In this document: positions 33,883 to 41,468 of the stretch, one piece after another
How the letters are laid out: each line of letters opens with the position of its first letter
Position numbering within the stretch: position 1 is the first letter of the stretch
Assembly (NCBI RefSeq): GCF_947495565.1
Contig: NZ_CANLZM010000003.1
Coordinates: 186,001-250,000, forward strand
Length of the DNA: 64,000 nucleotides
Direction of reading: 5' to 3'
Origin: an uncultured Pontibacter sp.
GTDB lineage: Bacteria; Bacteroidota; Bacteroidia; Cytophagales; Hymenobacteraceae
The notes under the pieces: model-generated
What the model was told of the DNA's origin: nothing
The model's input: the letters and a program-made list of their open reading frames with translations, nothing else
Database searches by the model: none
Position numbers and translations under genes: made by a program

Positions 33883-33934
33883 ATTCATGAAAAAGGGAGG
33901 CAGCTGTGTATAGCTGCCTCCCTTTTTCATGAAT
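33883..33934. terminator. bidirectional terminator, 23-bp perfect stem
   Basis: A perfect 23-bp stem (33883-33905 with 33912-33934) with a six-base loop. Its A and T tracts serve both the rimK operon and the convergent small Cys-rich gene. Confidence 0.92.
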
Positions 33935-33950
33935 AATATACTTTAGTTAT

Positions 33951-34187
33951 TTACACCCATCTCTTTTTCTCGCTGAAGTGGTTGCAGCCGAACTGGGCGC
34001 CAGTTATCATCTCGAATTGTTTAGGCTTCAGGTCGTTTGATGCTTCGTGCACCAGCGGCAGTACGTATGACGGCTCCATGGCATGCTGGCCCGTCAGTTC
34101 ATCGCAAACGCCAAAATCCTTACTTTGTACCTGTACTTTATTTGGGTCCTGCTCCCAGTGGGTGCAGTGGTTACATGTTGCTTCCAT
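33951..34187 (-). CDS. small Cys/His-rich protein
   Basis: A 78-residue protein. It begins with MEATCNHCTHW (a CxxC, Cys5 and Cys8) and also has Cys in DFGVCDEL and FGCNHF, with further His. The four Cys suggest a single zinc site. No family name is recognised. The segment DLKPKQFEMITGAQFGCNH looks well conserved. No signal peptide is present, so it is probably cytoplasmic. The ATG at 34187 is the natural start. It is monocistronic and flanked by two strong terminators. Confidence 0.65.
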   Translation of the reverse strand: MEATCNHCTHWEQDPNKVQVQSKDFGVCDELTGQHAMEPSYVLPLVHEASNDLKPKQFEMITGAQFGCNHFSEKKRWV

Positions 34188-34311
34188 AGGTTCGTAGTTT
34201 TGTTTTGTATAAGTATTTATACTTGCCTAAGAGGGCGCTGGTTTAGTTTAACGGCTGTTTTAAGGAAATTTAGAATTAAGCTAAATAAGCAAATGCACCA
34301 ACTAGATTGAT

Positions 34312-34356
34312 AAAGCAAAAGGCCCTGCTATACTTTAGCAGGGCCTTTTGCTTTAT
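34312..34356. terminator. terminator of the 34381-34872 gene
   Basis: A perfect 19-bp stem (34312-34330 with 34336-34354) whose five-base loop is TACTT, so the loop and its neighbours read TATACTT. A and T tracts flank it. It also stands between two minus-strand genes. Confidence 0.88.
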
Positions 34357-34380
34357 ACTTTTGCAGCTTTAACATCAACA

Positions 34381-34872
34381 CTAAAACACATACCGCACAT
34401 GCAGCGCTGTGTCCCAGAAGCCGCCGCCGCTTGGTATGTTGATGTATGGCTTAATGTCGGCACCGATGGTGAACGGAATGTCACGGATATAGTACTCCAG
34501 GCCTAAAATCCCATCAACACCTACGCCTACTACGTTATCGTGGTAGTGCTTATGGTCGCGGTCATAATAGTGGCGGCCTTCCCAGAAGCCGATGTGGCCA
34601 CCCAAACCGTAATACCACTGCAAGCCGCGGGCGTTAAAAGCCTGCGCATGCTTCTCGTAAAGTACAGTTATAACAGTGCCTCTGTACTTAAAGCTGGTGC
34701 TCAGGATACCCTCAATGGCAGCATCGCTCTTGATAAAATGCTTTACGGTAAGGCCGGATGCGGCACCGCCCCTAAGACCTATGCCAGTAGAGTAACCGCT
34801 TTGGGCTTGTGCACCAACAGCGGCGAAAAGTACAAATGCTAGCGCAAATGTCAGTTTTGTAAAGAGTCTCAT
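34381..34872 (-). CDS. small outer-membrane beta-barrel protein
   Basis: A 163-residue protein with a clear signal peptide (LTFALAFVLFAAVGAQAQ). The mature part is a run of amphipathic strands (GIGLRGGAASGLTVKHF, GILSTSFKYRGTVITVLYE, WYYGLGGHIGF, GLEYYIRDIPFTIGADIK) ending in VRYVF, an aromatic C-terminus expected of an OmpA/OmpW-size barrel. A His/Asp/Tyr cluster (HYYDRDHKHYHDN) lies in a probable loop and might bind metal. The function is unknown. The ATG at 34872 is clear. Confidence 0.78.
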   Translation of the reverse strand: MRLFTKLTFALAFVLFAAVGAQAQSGYSTGIGLRGGAASGLTVKHFIKSDAAIEGILSTSFKYRGTVITVLYEKHAQAFNARGLQWYYGLGGHIGFWEGRHYYDRDHKHYHDNVVGVGVDGILGLEYYIRDIPFTIGADIKPYINIPSGGGFWDTALHVRYVF

Positions 34873-34983
34873 TACTTTGGTTAAGTTGAAAATTCGTCGC
34901 GGGCCAAGGCTGTAGATAGCGCCATGGTTGCCGCGAAATTACAACTTCTAACGACGTTTAAAACTGTTTTTGTATGGGAGGGA

Positions 34984-35769
34984 CTACTTTTTACCTTCAG
35001 ATTTGTAATTCTGCAGGTATGCTGATTTCTTAGTGCGGCGGCCAATAAGCTTGAAAAATGATATAAAGCCTTGCTTATCAAGATGAAGTGCTTTGGCAAA
35101 CGGGTCTCCTTCTTTAGAGTCCTCAAAGTCTTTCATATAATGTTCCCGCACCAGCCCAGCCTCGTTAATCTCTGCAGCAGCCTCTATGTGCACCAAGCCG
35201 GTTTTCTCCCAAAGCCTGCGCCACCAGTATATAGTATGTATAAAGTACCAATAACGTTGGTAATCCTCACGCAGAAAATCGGGCACCTGCTCCAGCGATT
35301 CTATCTCTTCGGTAAAGCAGACATCCACAATGGCAATACAACCTTCTGGTTTTAGAAATCTGGCAATATAGGGCAGGTACTTTTCGTCGGTCCCGAAGTA
35401 AGTATAAGAATCCACCACAATCACGGCGTCAAAATACTCCTGTGCAAAAGGCAGTGCACGGGCATCAGCCTCCAGCGGTATTACCCTGTCCTGGCAACCT
35501 GACTGGCAGATGCGCTGGAAATTATCGCTGGCTGATACGGCTTCATCTACGGCATACACAGTCACGCCAAACTCTTTGGCCAGAAAAATAGAGCTAATGG
35601 CTTTGCCGCAGCCCAGGTCCAGCACGCGCATGCCCGGTTTCAGGTCTAAAGACTTGGTGAGGCTCTCGAGGTTAAAAAGCACGTTCTCTCCCATAGAGTG
35701 GCGGCGCACCCATTCGGGGTCGTAGCGCATCGCCTTCGGGAAAACGTGTTGTAGCTTTTGTTTAGCCAT
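34984..35769 (-). CDS. SAM-dependent methyltransferase
   Basis: A 261-residue class I methyltransferase. The SAM site is VLDLGCGKAISS (motif I) followed by an acidic residue in VYAVDEAVSA and then PLEADARALPF and VIVVDSYTYFG. The C-terminal half has many aromatic residues (YQRYWYFIHTIYWWRRLW), typical of a small-molecule or lipid methyltransferase. The target is unknown. The ATG at 35769 is clear. The next gene on the same strand (an NAD-binding protein) ends 46 bases upstream, so the two could be co-transcribed. Confidence 0.85.
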   Translation of the reverse strand: MAKQKLQHVFPKAMRYDPEWVRRHSMGENVLFNLESLTKSLDLKPGMRVLDLGCGKAISSIFLAKEFGVTVYAVDEAVSASDNFQRICQSGCQDRVIPLEADARALPFAQEYFDAVIVVDSYTYFGTDEKYLPYIARFLKPEGCIAIVDVCFTEEIESLEQVPDFLREDYQRYWYFIHTIYWWRRLWEKTGLVHIEAAAEINEAGLVREHYMKDFEDSKEGDPFAKALHLDKQGFISFFKLIGRRTKKSAYLQNYKSEGKK

Positions 35770-35815
35770 ACTTTATACTTTCTGAGAACAAGCTTACGCG
35801 GCCAACTGCTTAAAG

Positions 35816-36481
35816 TTAAGAGCCTAGGTGGGCAATATCATCGGATGGGTGAATGTGCTTGCCGGGTTTTTCAGCCTTGGCGGCAGCAAGCATGGCACGC
35901 GCCACAGTTTCTGCTTCTATAGGTTTATACTTCTCCAGCGGCCCAATCATGAGGGAGCTAAGCGGCTTCATCACTTTGCTGGCGAAGTCCTCGCCGGTGC
36001 GTTTCTCTTCGCGCTCTCCCAGCAGCAACGAAGGCCGGAAAATATGAACCGCGTTGAAGGGCTGCTGCTGCACATCGCGCTCCATCTCGCCTTTTACTTT
36101 GTTGTAGAAGATCATCGAGCCGGCATCCGCCCCCATCGCCGATACCACCAGAAACTGTATGGCTCCTTTGCGGGCCGTTAGTTCTGCCAGCTGCGTTACA
36201 TAAGTATAATCTACTTTATAGAAGCTGTCTTTAGAGCCGGCCTTTTTTATGGTAGTGCCAAGGCAGCAGAAAACATCATCGGCAACCATCTCTGCGGCAT
36301 AGTCCTTCATCCTGTCGAAATTAATAACCTGCTGGTCCAGTTTCGGGTGGATAAGCGGCAGTTCGTGGCGGCCAACAGAGATAACTTGGCTATAGCGCTC
36401 GCTCCTGAGCAGCAGGGAGAGCAGGTGCCCGCCTACTAATCCGCTGGCTCCGGCTATCAGTGCGGTTCTTACTTTTTGCAT
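35816..36481 (-). CDS. NAD(P)-binding oxidoreductase, TIP30-like
   Basis: A 221-residue atypical short-chain dehydrogenase. The dinucleotide-binding motif is IAGASGLVGGHLL (residues 9-21). VFCCLGTTIKKAGSKDSFYKVD matches the HTATIP2/TIP30 group and YbjT-like proteins. FLVVSAMGAD and a Tyr in FYNKVKGEMER take the place of the Ser-Tyr-Lys triad; the spacing YNKVK gives the usual YxxxK. The substrate is unknown. The ATG at 36481 is clear. It follows the DUF5916 gene by 11 bases on the same strand. Confidence 0.85.
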   Translation of the reverse strand: MQKVRTALIAGASGLVGGHLLSLLLRSERYSQVISVGRHELPLIHPKLDQQVINFDRMKDYAAEMVADDVFCCLGTTIKKAGSKDSFYKVDYTYVTQLAELTARKGAIQFLVVSAMGADAGSMIFYNKVKGEMERDVQQQPFNAVHIFRPSLLLGEREEKRTGEDFASKVMKPLSSLMIGPLEKYKPIEAETVARAMLAAAKAEKPGKHIHPSDDIAHLGS

Positions 36482-36492
36482 AAGTTTTTTTC

Positions 36493-39012
36493 TTATGCAG
36501 AAAATACGTTCTTAAGCGATATATAGTCTATGAAGTATAGCAGTTTAACCGAGAAATTATTGTTTTGCGGCACGGCAAAGGTGTTAGACATATTATCGAA
36601 GTACCGGTTTTCGATCTCGCTGCCTCTGTCCTCTATAAAATTCTTCCAAACCACGCGTAGCTCGCTGCCCGGTGCAAAGCGCCAGCTGTACACCAGGTCC
36701 ATGGTGAAGGTGTTGTAATTGATGTCGTTGATCTCGGAAGTATAAACTCCCTGTTCCGTTGTGGTTGGCTGCAGCAGGCCGTCCTCAGTCAGTTCGAAAA
36801 AGCTTTTATAAGCGGCTCTGGACCAGTAATGGCGCATGTTCAGCGTCAGCCCTGAGCGCTCGTTAAAAATGTAGGCGCTGCTGATGGTGGTGCTGACGGT
36901 GGTAAGGGTGCGGTCGCCGAAGAGGATATGGGTGTTCTGCTGGGTATCCTCATACTTGTCTGCATACCCGATGTTGCGTTTGTCGATGCTGTAGCTGTTG
37001 CCGTTCACGATGGAGAATTTGTCGTTTACACGGAATCGTGGCTCAAAATTGAATGACCAGCTATTTTGGTCGTAGCGGCGGGAGCGCCAGAGGTTGGTAG
37101 AGGCGTCCAGGGCAAAGCGCTTGCGGTAATCGGTGCTGATGCCGATGCTGGAGCTAACGGCCGGCGGCTTAATAAATACCTGCGGAAAAGTGCGCGCCTC
37201 AAAGTAATCATACCTATCGCCGGGGCGCAGGCTGGCGTTTACCCACATGCTGGTAAAGTTACGGAAGCGCATACTGGTTCTGGCGCTCAGGTCGAAGGCG
37301 GTGAATTTATTTGGCTCGTACAGCATGCTGTGCCCCACGCTAAAGCTGTTGCTCCACGAAAGGAACTTCCAAACGGGCTGGTAAAAATTATAGCTGATGC
37401 TGGCGCTGGTGCTTATCTCGTTGTTGTTGCTCAGGTAACCCAGGTCGTTGATATCGTATGTATCAGACTCTACGTTATGGTTAATGCCGTAGCGCAAGTT
37501 GCCGCTTATCTTGCTTAGGTTCACAAAATACTGGTGGCCCAGGTCTACACCGTTTTCCTCATCCTTACCGTAGAGTTGGCTTAAGTTTCCGCCGCCGGTG
37601 AGGGCAAACATATTGTTTTTATCAGCAAAACGAGCGCGGAGGCCTGTTACGTTGGCATCGTAAAAGCTGCTGGCGCGGGTAACGTTGGTGTTGGTAAAGG
37701 TAAGGTATGAGTTGCGCGGCAGCGTTTGGTCCAGCACAAAAACATTATAGTTGGTAAACGGATCTGTGAGCACTTCGCGGGTGGTGCCGGTGAGGGAGTC
37801 TTGCACAGTGGCGTAGGTGTTGCCGGTAAAGGCGTTAAACAGGCCGATGCCTAAGCCTCGGCGCGTTCTTCCGGATACCTTGGCGGCGTTCAGTAATTGC
37901 GTTTCCACGGGGTTACGGTCTATTATCTCGCCATTCAACAGCTGCTCCTCTACGTAGCCATGGCCCACAGGTCTTGCGCCGATGCGGCGGGAGTAAAATA
38001 AGCCAGCTTTGTTAAACAGCTCAGTGCCTTCGGTAAAAAACTGCCGGTTCTCGCTATACTTTACTTCAAATGGCCCCAGGTTGAGCACTTGATTGTCCGA
38101 CTGTGTTTGTCCAAAATCCGGGATCAGGGTTACGTCCAGGGTAAAAGCGTCGTTGATGCCATACTTTACATCCATGCCGCCATTAATGGAGTGGGAGACG
38201 TCCTTGGTGTCGCCATCGGTTTCGCTGTTGCTGTTCGGGTAGTGGTTTACGTACCCTGAAATGTAAGGCATAAATTGGAGCCTGACCGGAGACTTAACGC
38301 CCTCTATACCTATCACACGGCCCGCCTGGTTTATCAGTCCGCTGACAGAGTTGTCTACGTGGCTCCAGTAGGACTTTTCGCGGTTGCGGCGCACCACCCG
38401 CATATAATTCACGCCCCAGGTCTGCACCTCAGCCTCCGGAAAACGGATTGCGCCGTAAGGGATGCGCATTTCCACTGTCCAGCCATTTTCGTGGGTACTT
38501 ACGCTGCTTTCCCAAACGGCATCCCAGTTCCAGTCTTCGTTGCCCTGGGAGTGCTTAATATCGGTCTGCACTCCGGCCGCTGACACCAAAAAAGCAAATG
38601 CATTCTGCTTGTCGTTGTAAGTGTCCAGGTATATCCCAAACATATCAGAGTTATTTTCGCCGGAGTCGCGTTGGCCCAGTTGGGTAAGTATAGAATCGGG
38701 GGCGGTATCGTAAAGCATTGCGCCAATGTATACTGCATCGTTATCAAAAAGCATGTATACCTCTGTCTTCTGGGAAGACGGCCTGCCGTTCAGGGGGTCG
38801 TAGCGGTAGAAGTTCTGCGCCGGCTGTACCTGTTGCCATACTTCCGGCTCCAGGTATCCATCCAGCACGGGCACTACCTGCGTTCTGGTAACTTTAGAGG
38901 TTTTACTGCTCTTGCTATTTTCTGTATCGTTGTTGCGTTTGGTTTCGTGTGCGTGCGCTCCGCCAGTGCACAAGCTTAATAACAGCGCGAAGGGTAATAG
39001 TTTAGTAAGCAT
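36493..39012 (-). CDS. DUF5916 outer-membrane protein with CBM9-like domain
   Basis: An 839-residue exported protein. After a signal peptide (LLPFALLLSLCTGGAHA) and a Ser/Lys/Thr linker comes a carbohydrate-binding family 9-like domain (about 45-230: VPVLDGYLEPEVWQQVQPA, MLFDNDAVYIGAMLYD, GWTVEMRIPYGAIRFP). The remaining 600 residues are the DUF5916 region, rich in aromatic beta-strands and ending in KLLYFIDYISLKNVF, as in an outer-membrane barrel. TPNF-type PDFGQTQSDNQVLNL and ENRQFFTEGTELF are family signatures. The function is unknown; a sugar- or peptidoglycan-linked role is possible from the CBM9 part. Confidence 0.87.
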   Translation of the reverse strand: MLTKLLPFALLLSLCTGGAHAHETKRNNDTENSKSSKTSKVTRTQVVPVLDGYLEPEVWQQVQPAQNFYRYDPLNGRPSSQKTEVYMLFDNDAVYIGAMLYDTAPDSILTQLGQRDSGENNSDMFGIYLDTYNDKQNAFAFLVSAAGVQTDIKHSQGNEDWNWDAVWESSVSTHENGWTVEMRIPYGAIRFPEAEVQTWGVNYMRVVRRNREKSYWSHVDNSVSGLINQAGRVIGIEGVKSPVRLQFMPYISGYVNHYPNSNSETDGDTKDVSHSINGGMDVKYGINDAFTLDVTLIPDFGQTQSDNQVLNLGPFEVKYSENRQFFTEGTELFNKAGLFYSRRIGARPVGHGYVEEQLLNGEIIDRNPVETQLLNAAKVSGRTRRGLGIGLFNAFTGNTYATVQDSLTGTTREVLTDPFTNYNVFVLDQTLPRNSYLTFTNTNVTRASSFYDANVTGLRARFADKNNMFALTGGGNLSQLYGKDEENGVDLGHQYFVNLSKISGNLRYGINHNVESDTYDINDLGYLSNNNEISTSASISYNFYQPVWKFLSWSNSFSVGHSMLYEPNKFTAFDLSARTSMRFRNFTSMWVNASLRPGDRYDYFEARTFPQVFIKPPAVSSSIGISTDYRKRFALDASTNLWRSRRYDQNSWSFNFEPRFRVNDKFSIVNGNSYSIDKRNIGYADKYEDTQQNTHILFGDRTLTTVSTTISSAYIFNERSGLTLNMRHYWSRAAYKSFFELTEDGLLQPTTTEQGVYTSEINDINYNTFTMDLVYSWRFAPGSELRVVWKNFIEDRGSEIENRYFDNMSNTFAVPQNNNFSVKLLYFIDYISLKNVFSA

Positions 39013-39114
39013 ACATCAAGGCTGCACCTTGTCAGGGGTGCAAAGGTTTTAAAAGTGAGATCGTCAGGTATGTTGTAGGTGCGTGTGTCTACTCGGGTGG
39101 CGGTGCGGCAGGTG

Positions 39115-39957
39115 TTATCCTTTTTTCAGCCGGATGTTGTCTGGCTCAATGGTGATTTTACCTGCTTTATACAAACTGCCAATGGCGCGTTTAAATGTTT
39201 TCTTGCTCATGCCCAGTGTCTGGTAAATGTCCTCGGGAGAGCTGTTGTCAGAAAGAGGCATCCAGCCGCTGCCCTGCTCCAGCGAGCGCATGATTTTATC
39301 GGCGGCATCGTCTTTTTCCTCTTTCTGGTTTATGCCTGGCTTGCGCAGCGTCACATCAATTTTGTTATCCGGGCGGATGAGCTTAATGTAGCCTGTCGCT
39401 TTATCGCCGATGCGCAAATCCTGGAATACCTCATTCTTATAAAGTATGCCCATGTACTCGCTGTTGATAAGTACTTTGATGCCTATATCGGTAAGCCCGG
39501 CTACAAGTAACTGTACTTCATCGCCCTCGCTTAGTTTAATGTCCTCATTGTGCAGGTATTTGCCTAGTTTGGAGGTAGCCACTACGCGGTCTGAGGTTTC
39601 ATCCAGGTAAACATACACGCAGTACTTGCGGCCCACTTGCATTTTGTTTTTCTGGTTGTTTAGCGGCACCAGCAGGTCTTTCTCCAGGCCCCAGTCCAGG
39701 AAGGCTCCGAAAGGCGTTTCGTCGGTGCAGGTAAGGCAGGCAAACTCACCGATGGTGGCATAAGGCTCCAGTGTGGTGGCAATCATGCGGTCTTCGGAAT
39801 CGCGGTATATGAAAACGCGAAGCTTGTCGCCTACCTTTGCGCCTTCGGGTAAGTATTTGCCCGGCAGCAGAATATCTCCATCTTCGGAGCTAAGGTATAC
39901 GCCAAAGTCTACTTCACGCGCTATCTCCAGCTCGTTATAATTGCCTAAATCTACCAT
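39115..39957 (-). CDS. CvfB-like S1 RNA-binding protein
   Basis: A 280-residue protein with several S1-type OB domains and a C-terminal winged helix, as in CvfB of Staphylococcus and YitL of Bacillus. Repeated S1 features are VDFGVYLSSEDGDILLPGKYLP, TPFGAFLDWGLEKDLLVP and a third in LTDIGIKVLINSEYMGILYK. The winged helix near the end contains MSKKTFKRAIGSLYKAGKITIE, diagnostic for the family. It probably acts in RNA binding and translation or virulence-type regulation. The ATG at 39957 is clear. The spacer upstream is long and holds repeat copy 3. Confidence 0.9.
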   Translation of the reverse strand: MVDLGNYNELEIAREVDFGVYLSSEDGDILLPGKYLPEGAKVGDKLRVFIYRDSEDRMIATTLEPYATIGEFACLTCTDETPFGAFLDWGLEKDLLVPLNNQKNKMQVGRKYCVYVYLDETSDRVVATSKLGKYLHNEDIKLSEGDEVQLLVAGLTDIGIKVLINSEYMGILYKNEVFQDLRIGDKATGYIKLIRPDNKIDVTLRKPGINQKEEKDDAADKIMRSLEQGSGWMPLSDNSSPEDIYQTLGMSKKTFKRAIGSLYKAGKITIEPDNIRLKKG

Positions 39958-40238
39958 GGTTGTGTTGCGTTAAGAGGTGTTCTGGTGCAGAGGCTGCACT
40001 CCCTCTACAAATCTAATAAAAAGCGGGCGGGCTTAAAAGTTGCAACAATAGATAAATGGGTATAAATGATATATTTTGCTAGAAGTATAAGTATGAGCCG
40101 GTTGATTTATACTATGAATCATTTGTAACTGCGTTTTTTTCTGGCGCATGCCGCTGCTTGTTTTAGTTAGAAACAGGCTATACTCTATACTCGTCGGTTC
40201 ATACTCGGATAGCCGCAGCCTGCTGTAGCTAGAACCAA
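39958..40238. other. intergenic region left of repeat copy 3
   Basis: No gene. It is rich in AGTATA/TATACT words (for example near 40084, 40180-40190 and 40240). Short blocks such as GTTAGAAACAGGCTATACT and AGCTAGAACCAAGCTATACT resemble each other and may be worn repeat pieces. Confidence 0.5.
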
Positions 40239-40545
40239 GCTATACTTTCTAGTAGCTGTTTATCCTCTGCTTTACCAGCTGCTCGTTTCAACTCTGGCTT
40301 TGGCTCCCTCCAGGCGGGGGTAGGGGCCCTCTTTAAGGGAGGCCTCGTCCTGGGGGAAGGGGCCCTCTTTAAGGGCATCGCGCCTTCTGCATTTCCTTTG
40401 CTCCTGCGTCGCAATTTCGCTGAAGCGAAACCAGAAATCTAGAAGGCGCTCAACCCAAGAACTGGGAATTATTTCGATAGCCGCTGCTGACGGAGCTTAA
40501 ACAGAATTCCCCACCTTAGCCAAGGAGGGGTTAGGGGTGGTTGGA
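40239..40545 (-). repeat. dispersed intergenic repeat, copy 3 (inverted)
   Basis: Read on the minus strand it starts CCAACCACCCCTAACCCCTC, passes AAGCTCCGTCAGCAGCGGCT and TTGGGTTGAGCGCCTT as in copy 2, and ends with GAGGGAGCCAAAGCC, AGAGTTGAAACGAGCAG and a GCTGGTAAAGC block. The middle has an extra internal duplication of GGGGCCCTCTTTAAGGG (plus strand, two units near 40324 and 40361). Confidence 0.75.
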
Positions 40546-40726
40546 TGATACAGCTAGCCACCGCTTAACCAAAGTCCTCCTTCGAAGGAGCAGGGGACTG
40601 GTAATCGTTCACGAGCAAATCTATGGGTGGGTTCATACTTGTAGGGACAGGTCACGACCTACACGTACAATGACAGCAGCTAGATGTAAGCAGTGGCTAT
40701 GTAATATCTGCCATGGCAAACACACA
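40546..40726. other. intergenic region right of repeat copy 3
   Basis: No gene. The first part (CTTCGAAGGAG and neighbours) looks like the outer flank of the repeat. The rest is unremarkable up to the terminator at 40727. Confidence 0.4.
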
Positions 40727-40778
40727 TACAAAGTATAAAACCCCGGCAGCTTGCGCCACCGGGGTTTTATACTTTGTA
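40727..40778. terminator. terminator with a 20-bp stem that includes AAGTATAAAA
   Basis: A perfect 20-bp stem (40727-40746 with 40759-40778) and a 12-base loop. The outer half is the AAGTATAAAA word and the inner half is CCCCGG. It lies 14 bases past the stop of the Dps-like gene on the minus strand. Confidence 0.88.
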
Positions 40779-40792
40779 CTTGCAGAGGTGTC

Positions 40793-41395
40793 TTAAGCCT
40801 TGGCTTTTTTCTTTAATTTTGATTTAGACTCGTCGGCTTCCCCGTCTTCCATGATGTCTTCAGGTTTGGCAATCAGGCCGATTGATAGGCCGTCTTCGCC
40901 CAGGAAGTGCTCGATGTGATGGCAACGGTCCTCTGTCTTCAGCAGGATGCCTTCCAGCAGCGATTTGGTAGCAAAATCCTCCATCTCAAAAGCCTTCTTA
41001 ATTGACTTGCGCAGCTCTACGGCAATGGTTTTCTCATCGTCCATATCTTTGTTCAGCATTTCGCGGATACGGAATTCGCCTTCTTCCTCGTGCTCCAGGT
41101 AAGCAATCTTGAGCTGATTGGCCGGGTGGCAGGTAGGGCAGTAGCCCATTACGGTAAGGCGCTCGGCAATGGCGTCGTACTGTTCGTGAATCTCGGTGTA
41201 ATGCTCCTCAAAGAACAAGTGCAGATCGCGGAACTGCGGGCCTTCTACCAGCCAATGGTGTTTGTGATACTGATGATATAGTACAATAAATGAAGCCAGG
41301 TGGCGGTCGAGCTCTTTGGCCATGGCCGTAGCTGTTTCTTTAGGCAGACCTACCGGGTTTCCTTCATATTCGTTTTTCTCTCTAACTTTTTTCAT
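40793..41395 (-). CDS. Dps-like ferritin with CxxC insert and lysine tail
   Basis: A 200-residue protein of the Dps/bacterioferritin group, second in the window. The ferroxidase residues are in YHKHHWLVEGPQFRDLHLFFEEHYTEIHEQYD, seen in two parts, and a second helix with DRCHHIEHFL carries further ligands. It differs from classical Dps by MGYCPTCHP (a CxxC pair near residue 86), an acidic loop (LEHEEEGEF) and a C-terminal tail rich in Lys (KSKLKKKAKA) that could bind DNA. The length is about 40 residues above the family norm. The ATG at 41395 is clear. Confidence 0.85.
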   Translation of the reverse strand: MKKVREKNEYEGNPVGLPKETATAMAKELDRHLASFIVLYHQYHKHHWLVEGPQFRDLHLFFEEHYTEIHEQYDAIAERLTVMGYCPTCHPANQLKIAYLEHEEEGEFRIREMLNKDMDDEKTIAVELRKSIKKAFEMEDFATKSLLEGILLKTEDRCHHIEHFLGEDGLSIGLIAKPEDIMEDGEADESKSKLKKKAKA

Positions 41396-41468
41396 AGGTG
41401 CGTAATTGCTGTTTAGGGTTTTTATACTACCCTATAAACAGGCTTAAGCGCCAAAAGGATACGAGATA

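Noticed and set aside
40229..40414. 61-residue minus-strand ORF rich in Arg and Pro
   Set aside because: It comes from the duplicated middle of repeat copy 3.
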